Shown: positions 31,009 through 44,406 of the stretch, piece by piece | Position numbering within the stretch: the first letter of the stretch is position 1 | Layout: each line of letters starts with the position of its first letter | Assembly: GCF_011397635.1 (NCBI RefSeq) | Contig: NC_064758.1 | Span: forward strand, 13,970,013 to 14,034,012 | Direction: 5' to 3' | Source: Epinephelus fuscoguttatus | Taxonomy: Eukaryota > Chordata > Actinopteri > Perciformes > Serranidae | DNA: 64,000 nucleotides | Notes under the pieces: model-generated | Databases searched by the model: none | Seen by the model: only the letters and a program-made list of their open reading frames with translations | Told to the model about the DNA's origin: nothing | Made by a program: the position numbers and the translations under genes

Positions 31009-34000
31009 TCAGAAGCGCACACGCACTCTCCATGAGTAGTTTGTTAGAACTTTGTCTTTTTTCTTCACGATGCAGGTGTATGTGCCTTCGTTGATGGCGT
31101 TGGCCACTATAGTGATGTGGTCGTCTTTCAAGGAGATGTAGTTGGGGTGAGAGTACTCCAGCAGCTCCCCGTCCTTGTACCAGCTGAAACAGGAGTCAGA
31201 CGTTCAGTGAAATTGTACTGTAGCGTCACTGCAGTTAGGTGGACTGATTAAAGAGAGGTACTCACTGTACTTTGCCTTTCTTTGATGCTATTTTCTTCCC
31301 GCAACGAAAAGTGAGCTTCTTGCCCTCGACGACCAGCTTGTGTTTGGTCCTCGGGGGTGTCGGGGTAGGAGCCACAGTGGGGAAAGGAAATTCTGAAGAG
31401 TATTAGAGAAAAACACTTAGAATGATTTTCCAAAATAAGACACGCAAGGATCCTTAATGATCCTAAAATGATCATGACCGTACAACAACCATCTGAGAGC
31501 AATGAAGAAGAACAAACGGTCATCCTACACCTCAGTGTACTTCACAGTCTGGAGATGTTACAACTTTCCCTCGCTGAAACTCTGATTACCGTCGCAATTT
31601 TTGATACAAACCTTATCACGTCAGACACTTAATACGCTTTTCACAACCCCTGACCTGCCGGCGCCGCGGCTGTCTTATCAATATAATCTCTCCCATCTGG
31701 TTTCTGACAAACACAACAGGCCGCCTTGTGATCAACTCAAAGTCTGCTTAAAAAACAGTCGCTCTCGTTAATGCCGCAAAAATCCAAATTGACCTTGTGT
31801 GTCTCTAACCCTCAAGCCACAGTCTGAAATTCCAGCGGTTTGGAGTCACTCAGGAATTTTCCACAGCCGTACAACGTCTCCCAATCAACAATGAGGAACA
31901 GATTATTGCGAGCCAGGAATCGTATCCTCTTGCCTCTCTCCACACTGTCCCTTGTTGCTGACAAAAATCTCAGAAAGCCACAACAATCTATGGGCTGTGA
32001 TGCTTAAGAGGAGCCATTTCCTGTTGTGCAACAGCAGACCTGAGCACCAGCGCATCCCATGATAAATCTAAAGTGACTTAGGCTGTCAGATTGCTGATGT
32101 GTCATCAATACTTAGTGTTAAGACAGCTATCAACAGGTACATGCTCAGCTCTGTTAGTGTTCTGGGCTGAATCACACATTTCCTCCCTGGGGACGCTGGT
32201 ATTCTCCAGGACTACACACAGACTCCTCCAGTGGCAAGTGTAAACTCCCTTCAAATCAGATGCTTGAAAACCCCCATCGCTGCTCTGCATGGCTGGACCT
32301 GTTGGCTCCCGTTGCTCCATTGGCAAACGGTTCACAGCAGCTCCTTACGCTGCTCAATTGAGAGAAAACCTTTTTTTTTCCTCCCCCTGGAACTGCTGCT
32401 GCTTTCTACTGCTGCGTCTTACCGTAACAGAAATCACAGCTGGAGGGGCAGTGCTTCTGCATCAGCTTACGCTTGCTGTCGCAATAGCCTTTCCGAGCCC
32501 AGGCCGGACAGATGAATAACCGGTCCAAACATCCTGGAGGAGAGGGGGAGATGGAGTGAGGAGGAGGATCAGACAAGTCAGCAGCAAAAGAATTTGGATC
32601 TCCGATCTACTTTTACTTCCAATGAAAATGACTCACCGTAATACACGCTAATGATGAGTCATGAGTAGTTTATACATCATTCATTAATGCCACGTTCAAA
32701 GACAACCACTGTGGTCTACTTTCTGGTTGACTGTGGCCAAAAACGGATTATAGGTTTTTTACAGCTGGCTCTTCATAAGTGTATCTAGACGTAATTCTTC
32801 TAATGCTGGAATCAGACCGCACAATATTTTTGCCTTTGGACATGGTCACTTAATCAGGTGAAGCCATCAGTTAAGTTCTTGAATTCTTGCCCTGACTTGG
32901 CCGATCATACCCTGCCATCTTTTTTTGACGTGCAGGTGATGGGGAAGGTGTTGCCAGGGACCATTTTTACTGTTCCACTAGGCAGCACCAAGATTATTCC
33001 TCTTTAGCTTTGGCTTTTTAAACACTGAACACCAACAACGAAGTTGTCAAACTGCCTCAAGGCTTCTCAGACACTGCGCCAGTCGTCTCCCGCTATGACA
33101 GACAACTCTTTTCATTCCTGACACCCTACGTCTGTCAGGTCAGGTCATCAGGCCTATTATGTAGTCTGATCCCCGCATGACAACTGGATTTGCTGTTTAG
33201 GTCTTGAGGATGTTTTCCATTCATTCATCAAGCTTGAGTGGTTCACCGCTTGGATGAATTGCAAGATGTCTTCAAGAACAAATACGTCCATTAGCCTTTG
33301 ACTTACTGCTTCTGGACATCCTGTGTCCTGGATGACTCTCAGCATTGTCAGATGCATTTACAATTGTCAAAGCCCAAAAGAAGAGCTTTCCACATTGTGT
33401 TCTGATAGAAAAGTAAGAAGGACTGAGTACATACCGTAGAGACGATGCAAACCCCACACCTCATCCTGAGTGATTAGCTTGCGCCCTGTCAGAGTTGCAT
33501 TCAGGTGCATTATAGCTTTCGGGTCCATGGAGTGCATGAGTCCTAGGACGTGGCCAATTTCATGAGTTGCCACATGGACAAGATCTGTCAGCCAAACCCC
33601 TGCAACATAGATACAGTCGATTATTTTCTCTTTCAGCTGCCGTGCACTACACGAGCCGTCCAGCTCAGCGTCTGCTGCATCCATCACCTTATGGGTTAAA
33701 TATTAGCAGTTTCAACAAATATGATAAAGACACATGCCTTTCTTCCAGCTAAAGCGCATGTTTCCCAGAATCCAGTATTCATGGTCGTCGAAGTGGATCT
33801 CGCCAGTTGGTGGGAAGAATGCATGAGCCAATTCTCCTGTGATGCCGTCGAAACAATGGTGCAAATAGGACTGCAGACAGTCTGTGTGGTTGGCGGGGTA
33901 GAAGCCTGCCAAGACAGAGAGAGAGAAAGAGAGACATACCTCAGAACCGAGAAGGGAAACCCTCACTCCGTTATTTGTGCTCTGTGTAGACAACAGCAGG

Positions 34001-37000
34001 GAGATGATGAATTACAAAAGACAGAGCTTTTTCTTCAGCCTTCACCCCGCAGGATGACAACCATTCCTCTCACTGTCACTGAGAATTTATGCAGGACCCT
34101 GGAGTTTGCACCCAAAGGGACAGATAAAGCATAATTTAGACTGCTTCACCATGAGCTGACATGTATGGAAGTTGTTAAGCATTATTTTTTTCTTTGAGAA
34201 TTATGAATCATGCTGAATATAATCTTGGTAATATAGTCGCGGTGGTGTGATTTAATACGTTTGGAGGCGAAGACACTTCTGAGATGACAGCACGGAGAGA
34301 AAAACAGTAACGACAGAGCAGAAGTCTGGAGTTCGGAGCCAAGGAACATCTGTTGGGGATTGATGCAGCCACATGCAGAGTACCCACCGATCTTCATGTC
34401 TGCTTCTTGGTCAGCTGGCACTTCTCTGAAGCTGAACGGCGAGACGTCGCTCCACATGCTAAAAGCCTTGGCGATGCCTCGGCGTGTGTCACTGGCATTT
34501 ATGAGGTTTGTAGGGAAGGAGACCAACCTGCTCAGAAACAACAGCATTATGTAGTTAATACTCCTCTCTACACACATTCTTCTACAGCAGAGGAATCTGC
34601 CAAAACACAATGGCTACTGTTCAGACAGAATTCCCACAAGCACTGCGAGTACAGCTCCATTACTTGATATTCTCTTATATCTCAACTAGGGTTAGGCTGA
34701 TATGGATCATTTTAATAAGAATCAGATAGTGATCAGCTGGTAACATCCACTGTCAACACGAAAGACTTGAAGGTATTATTTGACGAATTCGGGAACGACT
34801 GAAATTTGGCTCACTTTTTTGTTTGTTCGCCAAAACCCAGTGGTTGCAACTTCTCTCTCTCTTGTTACATCCAAAAGGACTTTCTGTGATCATCTTTTTA
34901 CAGCTCTGGAGAGAACAAAGTGTCACTGGGTCTTCTCCAAAAAGTTAGTCCAAATGTATATCCAAGCAATTGCAGTGTGGGTGCAAAGGTATCCATCATA
35001 TACAGTACTTCTTTTATTTCCTGCCCTAACAAATGCAAGCAGAGAGTTCTGCAAGTAACTTTTATTGATCCTACAACCTTCAGTCTTGAGTGACAGGGGA
35101 TGAGACGATATTGACTAGCTCTTCAATTTGGGGTAAACAATTCCATGAAGGTGCTGCTTATCCACACCAATCAGCATCTGGTTTCATTTGCCAATGCCCA
35201 CATCAACTGAAAACGATCTGTGCTCGTGTTTTCCTGCCAAGATCAACACCAGTCTAACGCTGACTGCTGTTTCCTTTTATCTTCTTCTTCTTTTTTTTTT
35301 TTTTTTTTTTTACAAATGTACTTTACTGTCATCTAGAGGAAGAAATGCAAATAAATACTTGTATGTTAGCTTGAACTTGTCCCATTTGAGATTCTCTGGG
35401 GTGAGGGTGTAGCGCTTGTTCCTGGAGAGGTGGAGCACCTGTGACCGGGCCTCTTTGCGGATCCCAATGAGCAACACAGTGGTGTAAGCTTCTTCCTTGG
35501 ACAAAGAAAAACCTTTAATTAATCACCGCACAATGAAGTTAAGTTAGGAACTGGACCCTCTGAAGATATTAATGGGTCAGCGTGGATTAAAGCTGGCAGT
35601 TTTCTGGAAACCACCTACAGCTCTTCCCTCTCTGTCCTAAGCCCCACTCACCACATGAGCAAAGGCATATCTACACACTTCATACAGTAACCCAGTGTTT
35701 CCCATGGCTTATTGTATTTTACTGTAAAGCTCTCTTTCTGTTTATCAGACCACAAATAAGACAAGAATTAGCTAGCTATTTCACCCCGCTGTCCCTCTGC
35801 CAATTCCAGGGACAGACTTTGGTCAGCGACTGTAGCAACCTCAGTGGTCAGCGGACTGGTAGCCAGCAGCAGCACCGGGTCTAACCTGGCATGGCTGACT
35901 GGTCCACCAGTGCTGCCTGCTCTCCTCTCGGTGAAGTGGCCTCTAGCAGTGGGGAGTGAGGCAGAGAATACTGTGATTCGAGGCTCTAGCTAATTGTAGC
36001 TACATAAACGGGAAATTGAAGCCATGGCCATGAGCCTTTAGCTTCGGTTATCAGAAGGCTAAATTATTAGCAACATTTTCTCTCCAGCTCTGAAATGCTT
36101 TGCAGATATTGACATGTGTTTTCTTTCATTTATTGTCAGACTCTCTTTTCGATAAATCCATCTTTGTTTTTTGTATCCCTTTGCAGTGAAGGCAGTTGTA
36201 GCCAGTGCTGAAATAGACACCGTCTCTGCAGGATTGTCAACCATGGAATCAGGCTTTCACTGATGGGATGAGCACTTGCAGGTGTGTTGTAGAATAGCCA
36301 ATAGTAATGCCCGTTCTCTGAAATGACCTTTGATCGGCCAGAGTCTCCAGTTACTGGCTACAAAAGCCTGAGAGCAGAGCCAAGAGAAGGTGCCGAGGTT
36401 TCTCTTATTAACTGGAATTACAATGTGCGCAATGCTTGATGCCTACATAAAACTGCCTACCCAGCTTTAAGCTTCCAAAAGAATTTGGTGAGATAAATTG
36501 TTTTATTTGTCATACAAATGCCTATACTACTACAAGCCCCTGAAAGGGTTTGACTTTTGAAGTAATCTGTAATCTTGACAGCTACAACTCTATTCAGTTG
36601 CTGTTTGTCAGTGTCTTGCATCTGAATGTTACGTATTAGATATTCATGCGAGGACATTCCATCTCCTGGAAATGGGAAGTGGTCAGCAATAAAAGTGTTT
36701 TCCAAACATAAAGTATGAGGCTGGATGTGATGCCCCTTTGGGAATGAGCAACATCGACTCCAAATCATCAAACCTGGATCCTACCATATTTTTTATAGCT
36801 TTGAAAGGCTGTCTATGGGTGCTTTGCATTTTAGCACTTTAATAAAAATTCTGTAGCTGAAGTGAGGTTGTGGTTTGCCTTGGCTGCAATATTCCATAAC
36901 AGCGATTGCACCAGTTGATAAGATCTATAACTTTTTATGAAGATGGGTTTAAGTGATAAATCCACTCTCCAACACTTGAAGTCGGGCTGTGATTCAGACA

Positions 37001-40000
37001 CAAGGAGCCCTTTCTGTGCTTGAGAGCAGGAAGGCTTCCCGTCCCAACAGATAAATTTAAAAAGGATTTAAGGAGATGTGCATTAAAACTGAAAAACTGC
37101 TGAAGCTACATACAACTGCTCATGCATCCTGGATCTTGGTTTCTTTACAAAGGGCCACTTTACATATTCTAACCTTAAGTATGCGCTTGGAGACTGACAA
37201 CTGTAAATACTGTAAATCAGGTGCAAGATGTGAGGGGATGAAGAGAGCCTGCCAACAACATACAGGTTGCAGCAGGAAGTGTAAAGGCTTCTGTATGCTT
37301 CAGACTAAGCTCTTGTCACTGTTGGGAATGTCCTTTCAGAATCTGAAGTTCTTCCAGAGCAGACAATCCAACAAACACACCTACTTCATAAGTGTTTGTC
37401 CAGGTGTGTGGAGGTGTGAAAGCAGAAAAAAAGTTATTTTTTCATTTTTCACACAACTACTGCCGACACTTTTACGTGAGTGCACAACACTGTGAATTCA
37501 TTCGAGGAGAAACTGTTAGAAAGTGTGGACCGCTATCCCCATCTGTGTGATTCATCGCGTCTCACTTGTCTCTATGACAGCTGGCTTTTTGCAGCCTTAA
37601 AGGAGTACTTCGCCTGGAAAAAGACCATTTGTTTATCAGATACTCACTTGTTATCTTGAATTCGTGAAGAAAACTTTGTTTTTCTCACATGCCTCCACAG
37701 TGAGCAGAGAATCCAGAACAGGCGAACAATATTCAGGAATTTAAATAATCACGGTTCACATTTAACAACAGCAAAACTATATCAAAACAACTGCAACGAA
37801 CTCACACACAACTCATGCAATATAATCCAAGTCTCATTTATCCAGTTGTATGCTAAGTACTTTCTTAACACATGCATTTTTGCAAAACTTTATGATTTAA
37901 ATCACATCAGTATATAGCTACAGTTTCATGCACGGTCGAGTTGCATGCCTGGGCCGACGTGTGCATTTAAAATCTGCTCAAGCAGAGCTTATACACACGT
38001 GTAGTTAGTCACGCTCAGGACACACTACTTGTAGATGGAAGTATTTTATATTGTAACATTTTAGTGAAAATGTCAAGCCCCCGGAAAAAACACCACCAGG
38101 CTTTGAAACCAGTTTTACATAGAGGCAAAATGTGGAATTACAACTTTTGGGTCCATCACATGATGGCAAGGGGCCCAGAAAGACTTTTTCCCATAGACTG
38201 ATATTGTGAAAAAGATGTCCGTATATCAGTGGAAACATTTTTGTCACAACCCCTGCGAAATGGCACTTTTCACTATTTGATCCATTCAGTCTGATAACAT
38301 TTGGGAAGTTTCGAAGAGCTGTGCGATAAAATAATTCTATCCCCATTCAAGTCAGTGGAGCGCTAAACCGGAAGTTAGCCGCTCAGCTAGCGAAAGTCAC
38401 TAGTACGCCCCACAATGCGGAAGATCTGGGTAATTTCGTGCCGCGGAAATAGAGCTTTTTTGGCTTCATTTTCCACTGAGCAACTTTCATAGGAATGAAC
38501 AGGAGCCCCACCTCCAACGCTGTATCCAGTTCTCTTTATGCATCCGAGGAAAATGCGTGTTTGGAAAGAGCATACAGCTGGATAAATAAGACTTGGAGTT
38601 GAGTTGTGTGAGAGTTTTGCTGTTGTTAAACTTTGCCCCTAGTGGCTTCAATTAATGAAGAATCTTCACCTTTTTTGGATTCTCCATTCACCGTGGAGGC
38701 ATGCAAGACAATCACAGTCTTCTTTGTGAACACAAGGTAACACATGGTGAGTAACAAATGGTTAATTTGCAGGTGAGATATTCTTTTCAGTGTGTCCATT
38801 CAGAACAGCTGTAAACACGGTCAGACAACACATGGTTAGAACTAGTTCATTTAAAGCATACCGAGGCCCTAATGATGTATACAATCCTATTATACTATGA
38901 TTAATACACAGAAGATTGAAAAATCATTGTAGTGTAGTGTAGTCCCCGATCTCAGGGTCAAGGGGTCACAAGATGGTGAACAGGAAAGCAATAAAAACTT
39001 TTTTTCTGCTGCACAAAATCATAAAAATTTTGCTGACTTTTCTCAAATATTTTTTTTTCTTGTGATGATCATTTTACTTCCTCAGACGATAAATATAATT
39101 CAAATATGCAACATGTGCTCCAGCACATGTTTTCTCACTGGGCTAAAGTGCTGAAGATGGAGCACAAACATCAAAGACACTCCTTTCACTTTGTATTCTA
39201 CACCCTATCCTCTGGTTCCTGTTCCTGCTTCGCCCAGTCAAGACTAATAGATGCAGTACTTCCTTCATTTCCGTACCAAAATAGTGAAACGGGGGCAGCC
39301 AGTCTGGCAGGCTGTCCCACACTGCTGTTGAACTTGACGGCCCCTCTCGCTCTGATGTTAAATGTAATGTTTCTGTATTGCATTAGACGCACTGCTCATT
39401 GTTTTATGAACAGTTGCTTTCCTGACCCAAGTTAACACACTGGAGTCTTGTGTTCTGTGATTTATGAGGTGTTTAATGTAGTAAGGCCAGCGTGGTTCAT
39501 CCAGTGTCGTGCCTTGTTATAGTCACTGCAAATCTAATCTCACACTTTGGCACAAATAGAGATGAGCCATAAACCATGAGGGCCAAAACTAACGCACTAG
39601 ACTAAACCTTGAGGCAAGTGGTGAGCGCTGACTCGGAGGGCAAAAGATCTGAGGACAAATCCCAGATGATCCTGGGGGGAGTCTGGTGGTTGAACCTCAG
39701 TCCCAGAGACCGTTACAAAAGAGATTACGATTTTCATCCTCAGTTTCAGAGAGATTCAACAAAGGCTATTTTCTGCATATAATTCAGCAAAGTAAAACAT
39801 TCTGAATATAAGTAGATTACTGGTTTATAAAACAGAAAACTGTTATTTATTGAGATATAGTTAGCTAATAGGGGTTTTTATGCATGTTCTGATACATCTC
39901 ATGATTTTGAGTCATGTAAATAGTGCATTGTTTTCACTATAAATAAGAGAAAACACATTTAAAATGCTCTTTGGCTGCATTTTGGCCAATTAAGACTCTA

Positions 40001-41197
40001 ATGACTCTTACTTCTGCTGTAATTCATTCTGGTGGCCTACGAGAAGCTTATCTAAGGCAGTTATGTAATCCTCAGCAGCAGTCTTCTTGATTGACACATA
40101 ATGAGAGTGTGTGGCAAAGGAAATGACATAAAGCTATCCCTCAGGCTCTGTATCACAGTGGGTGGGTGGCAGTCTGGAGCAACACATTTATCCAATTGAC
40201 TGAAGATATTACTGTACAGGGATCCATTCCATTGCCTAATGTAATTATGGTCTTCATCTAACTTCTCCACCTCAACTGAAAATTAATTGAATCTGATGCC
40301 TACTGCCATGGATAAGCTATAACTGAGTGACTTCATGAGATGATGTCCAACTAATGATATATTTTAAGAAACCGAGGAATGATTGAAATTGCATGGACAG
40401 TTCTAATGCAGGACTCAGAACAGTGACAGAAAATTATGTGAATGATGCTATACACTTGGCTACTTTGAAAAATCACTGACTGTTGATTATAATTCTGACC
40501 TCAAAGTGATACCAGACCATACTTCGTTTAAAAATGTTAGATTTTAATTTCATTTTACTGACTGTCAAATGTACACTGCTTGTACATACATAATAAGGCA
40601 GGTTTTAAATCTGGATGTACTTACGGTGAATTCGGCGTGTAAAGATCCACCAAGTATCTCTTTGTTTCACTATAAATCAAATTTCTACATTTGAGTTCAC
40701 AGCTACTGTATAAGGGCAAGACAGTGATTATACCTTAATCATTTACTCACAAATATTAGTTGCTGTTTGAAAGAAGTGCTGCCTCGTGTAATGAAATAAA
40801 GTAGGCTATACGCCGAATTGAAACGTGGCGTTTAATAATCAAATATAATTTGAAGCCATAGCTTTCGTACATTTTAGCTACAAGGAAACTTAAGGCAAAT
40901 GTTAAGTCATGGAATTCTGAATGAAGTTTGGTGTTGGTTTTTCTTGTAAATGATAGAGGAAACAACTCACTTGTATAACTTTATAATTACAAACCAGACA
41001 GTATATTGGAGTTCACAGTTGCAGTCACAGTTCCTACACATCATGAAGTGGTCACAGCATACCTCTAACCTCCAGGTGGGAAACGCTGTGGACTGTTGCA
41101 TCCCTGCGAACAGCAGACTGAGCAGCGCGGCAGCCAGCAGAGGAGCGAAGCCCCACTCGCCTTTGCGTAAACTTCTGGGAGTCTGACAGCACACCAT
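31009..41197 (-). CDS. mmp23b: Matrix metalloproteinase 23 (MMP23)
   Basis: Eight minus-strand exons join in phase to 385 residues (human about 390): 41197-41063, 35495-35359, 34527-34388, 33905-33738, 33599-33435, 32533-32423, 31392-31266, 31183-31009. The ATG at 41197 has a good context (GCCATGG). Domains in order: a short N-terminus and one hydrophobic anchor (about residues 14-33); a furin-type RNKR (70-73) where the propeptide is cut; the catalytic domain with HEIGHVLGLMH (zinc ligands His206, His210, His216, catalytic Glu207) and Met-turn Met224; a six-cysteine ShKT domain (C250, C257, C266, C277, C281, C284); and one Ig-like domain ending WRVRVRF. It has no hemopexin domain and no cysteine-switch motif, as is usual for MMP23. 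The family is a type II membrane protease released by furin cleavage; its ShKT domain is known to block Kv1 channels. The fourth intron uses a GC donor (AAAG|GCATGT). Confidence 0.96.
33732..33738 (-). other. GC-type splice donor in MMP23
   Basis: Minus-strand AAGAAAG|GCATGT joins in phase to TTGCAG|GGGTTTGG at 33599, restoring the conserved WKKGVWLTDLVH junction. The nearby GT (four bases further on) would shift the frame. Confidence 0.75.
37597..38790. mobile_element. Foldback-type DNA element in MMP23 intron 1
   Basis: About 1.2 kb with long imperfect inverted arms. The left arm (about 37600-37880) contains ACCATTTGTTTATCAGATAC, GCATGCC-like CATGCCTCCACAGTGA and GAGAATCCA. The right arm (about 38540-38790) contains their reverse complements (TGGATTCTCCATTCACCGTG, GGAGGCATGC, AACAAATGGTTAA). 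The left end reads TTAAAGGAGTACTTCGCC; the right end is degenerate and no target-site duplication could be fixed. It has no recognisable transposase; a minus-strand frame at 38005-38346 shows no domain. Confidence 0.65.
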
Positions 41198-41236
41198 GGC
41201 TGCGATATCACACCTCCAGGAACAAACCAAAAACAC

Positions 41237-42660
41237 TAATAATCCCTCAGCGAAGACTGCACAGGGTTACCATCTATGCCCGTGAACACTGCCTCTTGGC
41301 CATGGCACGTTTGGGCAGTGTGTTACTACGTGGGCAGCTTCTGCGTGCAGCAGCGCAGTTAAGCAATGCAGACTGCATCAGCTCTGCTCGGCTCTCTTCC
41401 GCACAGTGCGCCTGCCAGAAGGCTGGTTTCATATTACTGTAGATGGGGCAGGGGGTCAGTGTCGAGACGATCTAATGAAAACCAAACGCGCTCTGTCCAT
41501 CAAACCACTTGTTGCAACCACTGGAGCTCAGCTAAAGCAGAATCAGATGGCTTATTTTGAACATGATTTTCTGAGGTTTATGTAATGCTGCTGGGGAAAA
41601 AAAAGTAGTTTAGTCTTCTCTGCTTATCCCACTGTGGCATGCACACACATTTTCAGGGCAGGGTAGAAAACAGAAAGGCATCACCCAGGATTGCTACACA
41701 TAATTCTGTCACCAATCTTGTCAATTTAAAGGTCCCAGGGCTCCAAATAAAATCCAGTCTAGCGTGCAATCATATCAAACAAAGCAAGTTTTTTTAATTG
41801 TTTAGAGTTTTGTAAAGTTACAAAACTTTCCAGTTGTGTCTCCTCCCACTGTGACTTCCAAGTGTGACATGGGCATTACAGGGGCTACAGTGAGTATACT
41901 GTAGGTTGCTTGCACTGGCATGGCAAAGTTGATTTAGTGAGGTGGAGTAGAGATTTCCGGCACAACTTCACCTCCTTCCAAGGTGCATGGAGAAGTAAAA
42001 AAGCCTGAAGAGGCAAAACTCTAGCAACAGCATCTATTACATCTTCAAAGTTGATTTAGTTTGCAGTACTGCTAGTTGTAGAGGGAACTCTGGGCTGCTT
42101 GGGTAAGAAACGGCATAGGTGTAGATTAAAGAGGGGTGGCACATGTGCATTCGCCCCCCTTCGATAAACACATAGAAGTAGTAGAGGGTCTTTGTTATGA
42201 CCACACTAAAGACATTTGCACCACGAATTAATGCAGAAAGGAACAAATCGGTGCATTAAAATTCACCAGACTGCAGTTTGGCGCTCAAAATTTTATGTTG
42301 GCGAGCATCTTAACCCCATTTTATACGTGCTTCTCCCAGCAATGTTGAAATGAAACTTATGCCCTTGAGTGACAGTCAGCCCTTGTGCACACCACTGCCT
42401 TCTACATAGTTACATCATTGTAGTAAAGGGTGGATAGGCCGCATCTGGACAATATTTTCTGGATTTTGCAGAAAGTGCACTGATTTTTGAGACCTTAATA
42501 CAATCGCCAGAAATGAAAAGCTAACATTGGGCTATATATGAACTACACCATGGTCCTATGACTTCAACATTGTGACCACAACGAGGCTGTAAAGCAGTGT
42601 TCGGTGTGATGACATTCTGTAGTCTCATGTACCCAATTGTTAGCAACTACTTTTTTAAGA
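41237..42660. other. Region upstream of MMP23, no gene seen
   Basis: It holds the MMP23 promoter side (41.2-41.5 kb) but no TATA box or other clear motif that I would defend. No exon seen on either strand. Confidence 0.4.
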
Positions 42661-42662
42661 CA

Positions 42663-43010
42663 TGGGGCAGCAGTAGCTCAGTCCATAGGGACTTGAGTTG
42701 GGAACCGGAGGGTCGCCAGCTCGAGTCCCCGTCCGGACCAAAAATATGGAGCGTGGACTGGTGGCTGGAGAGGAGCCAGTTCACCTCCTGGGCACTGCCG
42801 AGGTGCCCTTGAGCAAGGCACCGAACCCCCCAGCCGCTCAGGGCGCCTCACCAAGGGCAGCCCCCTCACTCTGACATCTCTCCACTTTGTGCATGTATAG
42901 GTCCTGTTTGTGCATGTGTGTGTCTTTCGGACCTGTGTGTAATTGACAAGCAAGAGTGAAAACATTGAATTTCTCCTCAGGGGGATTAATAAAGTAAATA
43001 AACTTAAACT
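42663..43010 (+). mobile_element. tRNA-derived SINE, family B, copy 2 (full length)
   Basis: A-box region GCAGTAGCTCAGTCCATAGG, B-box region GGTCGCCAGCTCGAGTCCCC, then the body shared with the copy at 18301-18504. It ends in a LINE-type tail CAGGGGGATTAATAAAGTA with an A-rich end. The tail suggests mobilisation by a LINE with the same 3' end. No clear target-site duplication seen. Confidence 0.85.
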
Positions 43011-44406
43011 TAAAGGCTTCAGACTTCTCGAGTCGGGTATTTACTGACATATCTTATGTCGCAGAGCAAAATGTCAAAGTCTCTTAAGCTTGTGCTAATC
43101 ACACACCTTATTTTAGGCATCTGACCAAAATCCGTTCAAAAAAAACCCTCTGACTTTGTGAAGAGGGAACTGGGAGTGCAAAAATGCAAACTCATTTCCA
43201 GGTTTTAGGACTCATCCCCCAAGCACTTACATAATCAGGTCCCTAAAACAGTAACTGCAATCTGGTGCCCTACAGTGTGACCATGACATTAACATGTCTA
43301 TGTGTGTAAAAATATTGTCAGCACAGAGCAATACAGTGTGTGATCTTTTGCTGCTTTTCTGTACAATCTTGCTTGAGCTTCCCTTTTTAGTCTGATGATT
43401 AAGAATACCAGATCAAACCAAAGCTGAAAGATCCAACACAACTGATGCTTATAATAAACTAGTGGTAATCAGTTTTGACAGCAGACATTTGGACATGTGA
43501 TTGTAAGAGAAGCACAGGTGTAATCAATATCATTAGCGGTGGCTGCATATCATTATATCAGTCCCAGGGTTCTGGTATTGTGCATGTGACTCCTTGGTTT
43601 GGCTTATGTATGTGAAATAGAGGTATCTTTAACAATATTAGTTCCACCTGCGCCTATCAACCTCTCAAGAACTAATAAACTGGTGTTTTTTTAGTTAATT
43701 TATAGCAGCCAAGAAGCACGGTTGCAGTCTTTGTCTTAAATTCCTGTGGACATTAACTTCAAGCAACAACTTGCTTTTGCTTTAAACTCTGTGAACACGG
43801 CATTGTAACTCATGGTTTAAAAGAATTTGCATCTTTTGCCACGTAAAATGTTTTTCAGCAAAGATTTATACTTATGAACCAGTAGCTATAACCTACCCAG
43901 ACTTAGAGGTAAAGTGATTTCTTGTTTGCTTGATAAGGATAACAGGTTGTGAGATATATCACTTTATCCAAAACACTATATTGCTTCATGTTGGCAACGT
44001 CCACCCTTTTAGAGATGGAGTGTGGGCAAATCACTGCTACATTAACGTGCACTGTACCTGCATGCAGGGATGTTGCAATTGCACCACCTCTTCATTAGTA
44101 TTTTCTGACAGTTTCTATTTGTTGAAAGAAAGAAATTGTACTTGTCATTCCATTAAAAGCCTAGATATGTGTGCCATTATGCATCAGCTATTTTGAATAG
44201 GTTCACTATTTGGTAGCAACATGGCGGTGTTATAGTTCAGCTTTGGCTGTATGAAGTTGGACCTTGGAACTTGGGCTGTCATTCTGGAACAGGTTTTGGT
44301 TCATGAAAGATTTAATCGTATTTTTTTCTTATCTCATCACTTTTTTGTTATTTGTTCATGTGTTCACAGAGAGCTTGGGTGGGTGGAAACAGGGCCCTAC
44401 TTAGCT
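43011..44406. other. Intergenic, no gene seen
   Basis: No credible exon, RNA gene or recognised repeat. Confidence 0.4.

Noticed and set aside
38005-38346. 113-residue minus-strand open frame
   Set aside because: It is inside the foldback element, without recognisable transposase motifs or splice context.
41195-41236. Upstream extension of the MMP23 start
   Set aside because: The open frame reaches 41236 but begins at a GTG; the first ATG, in good context, is at 41197.
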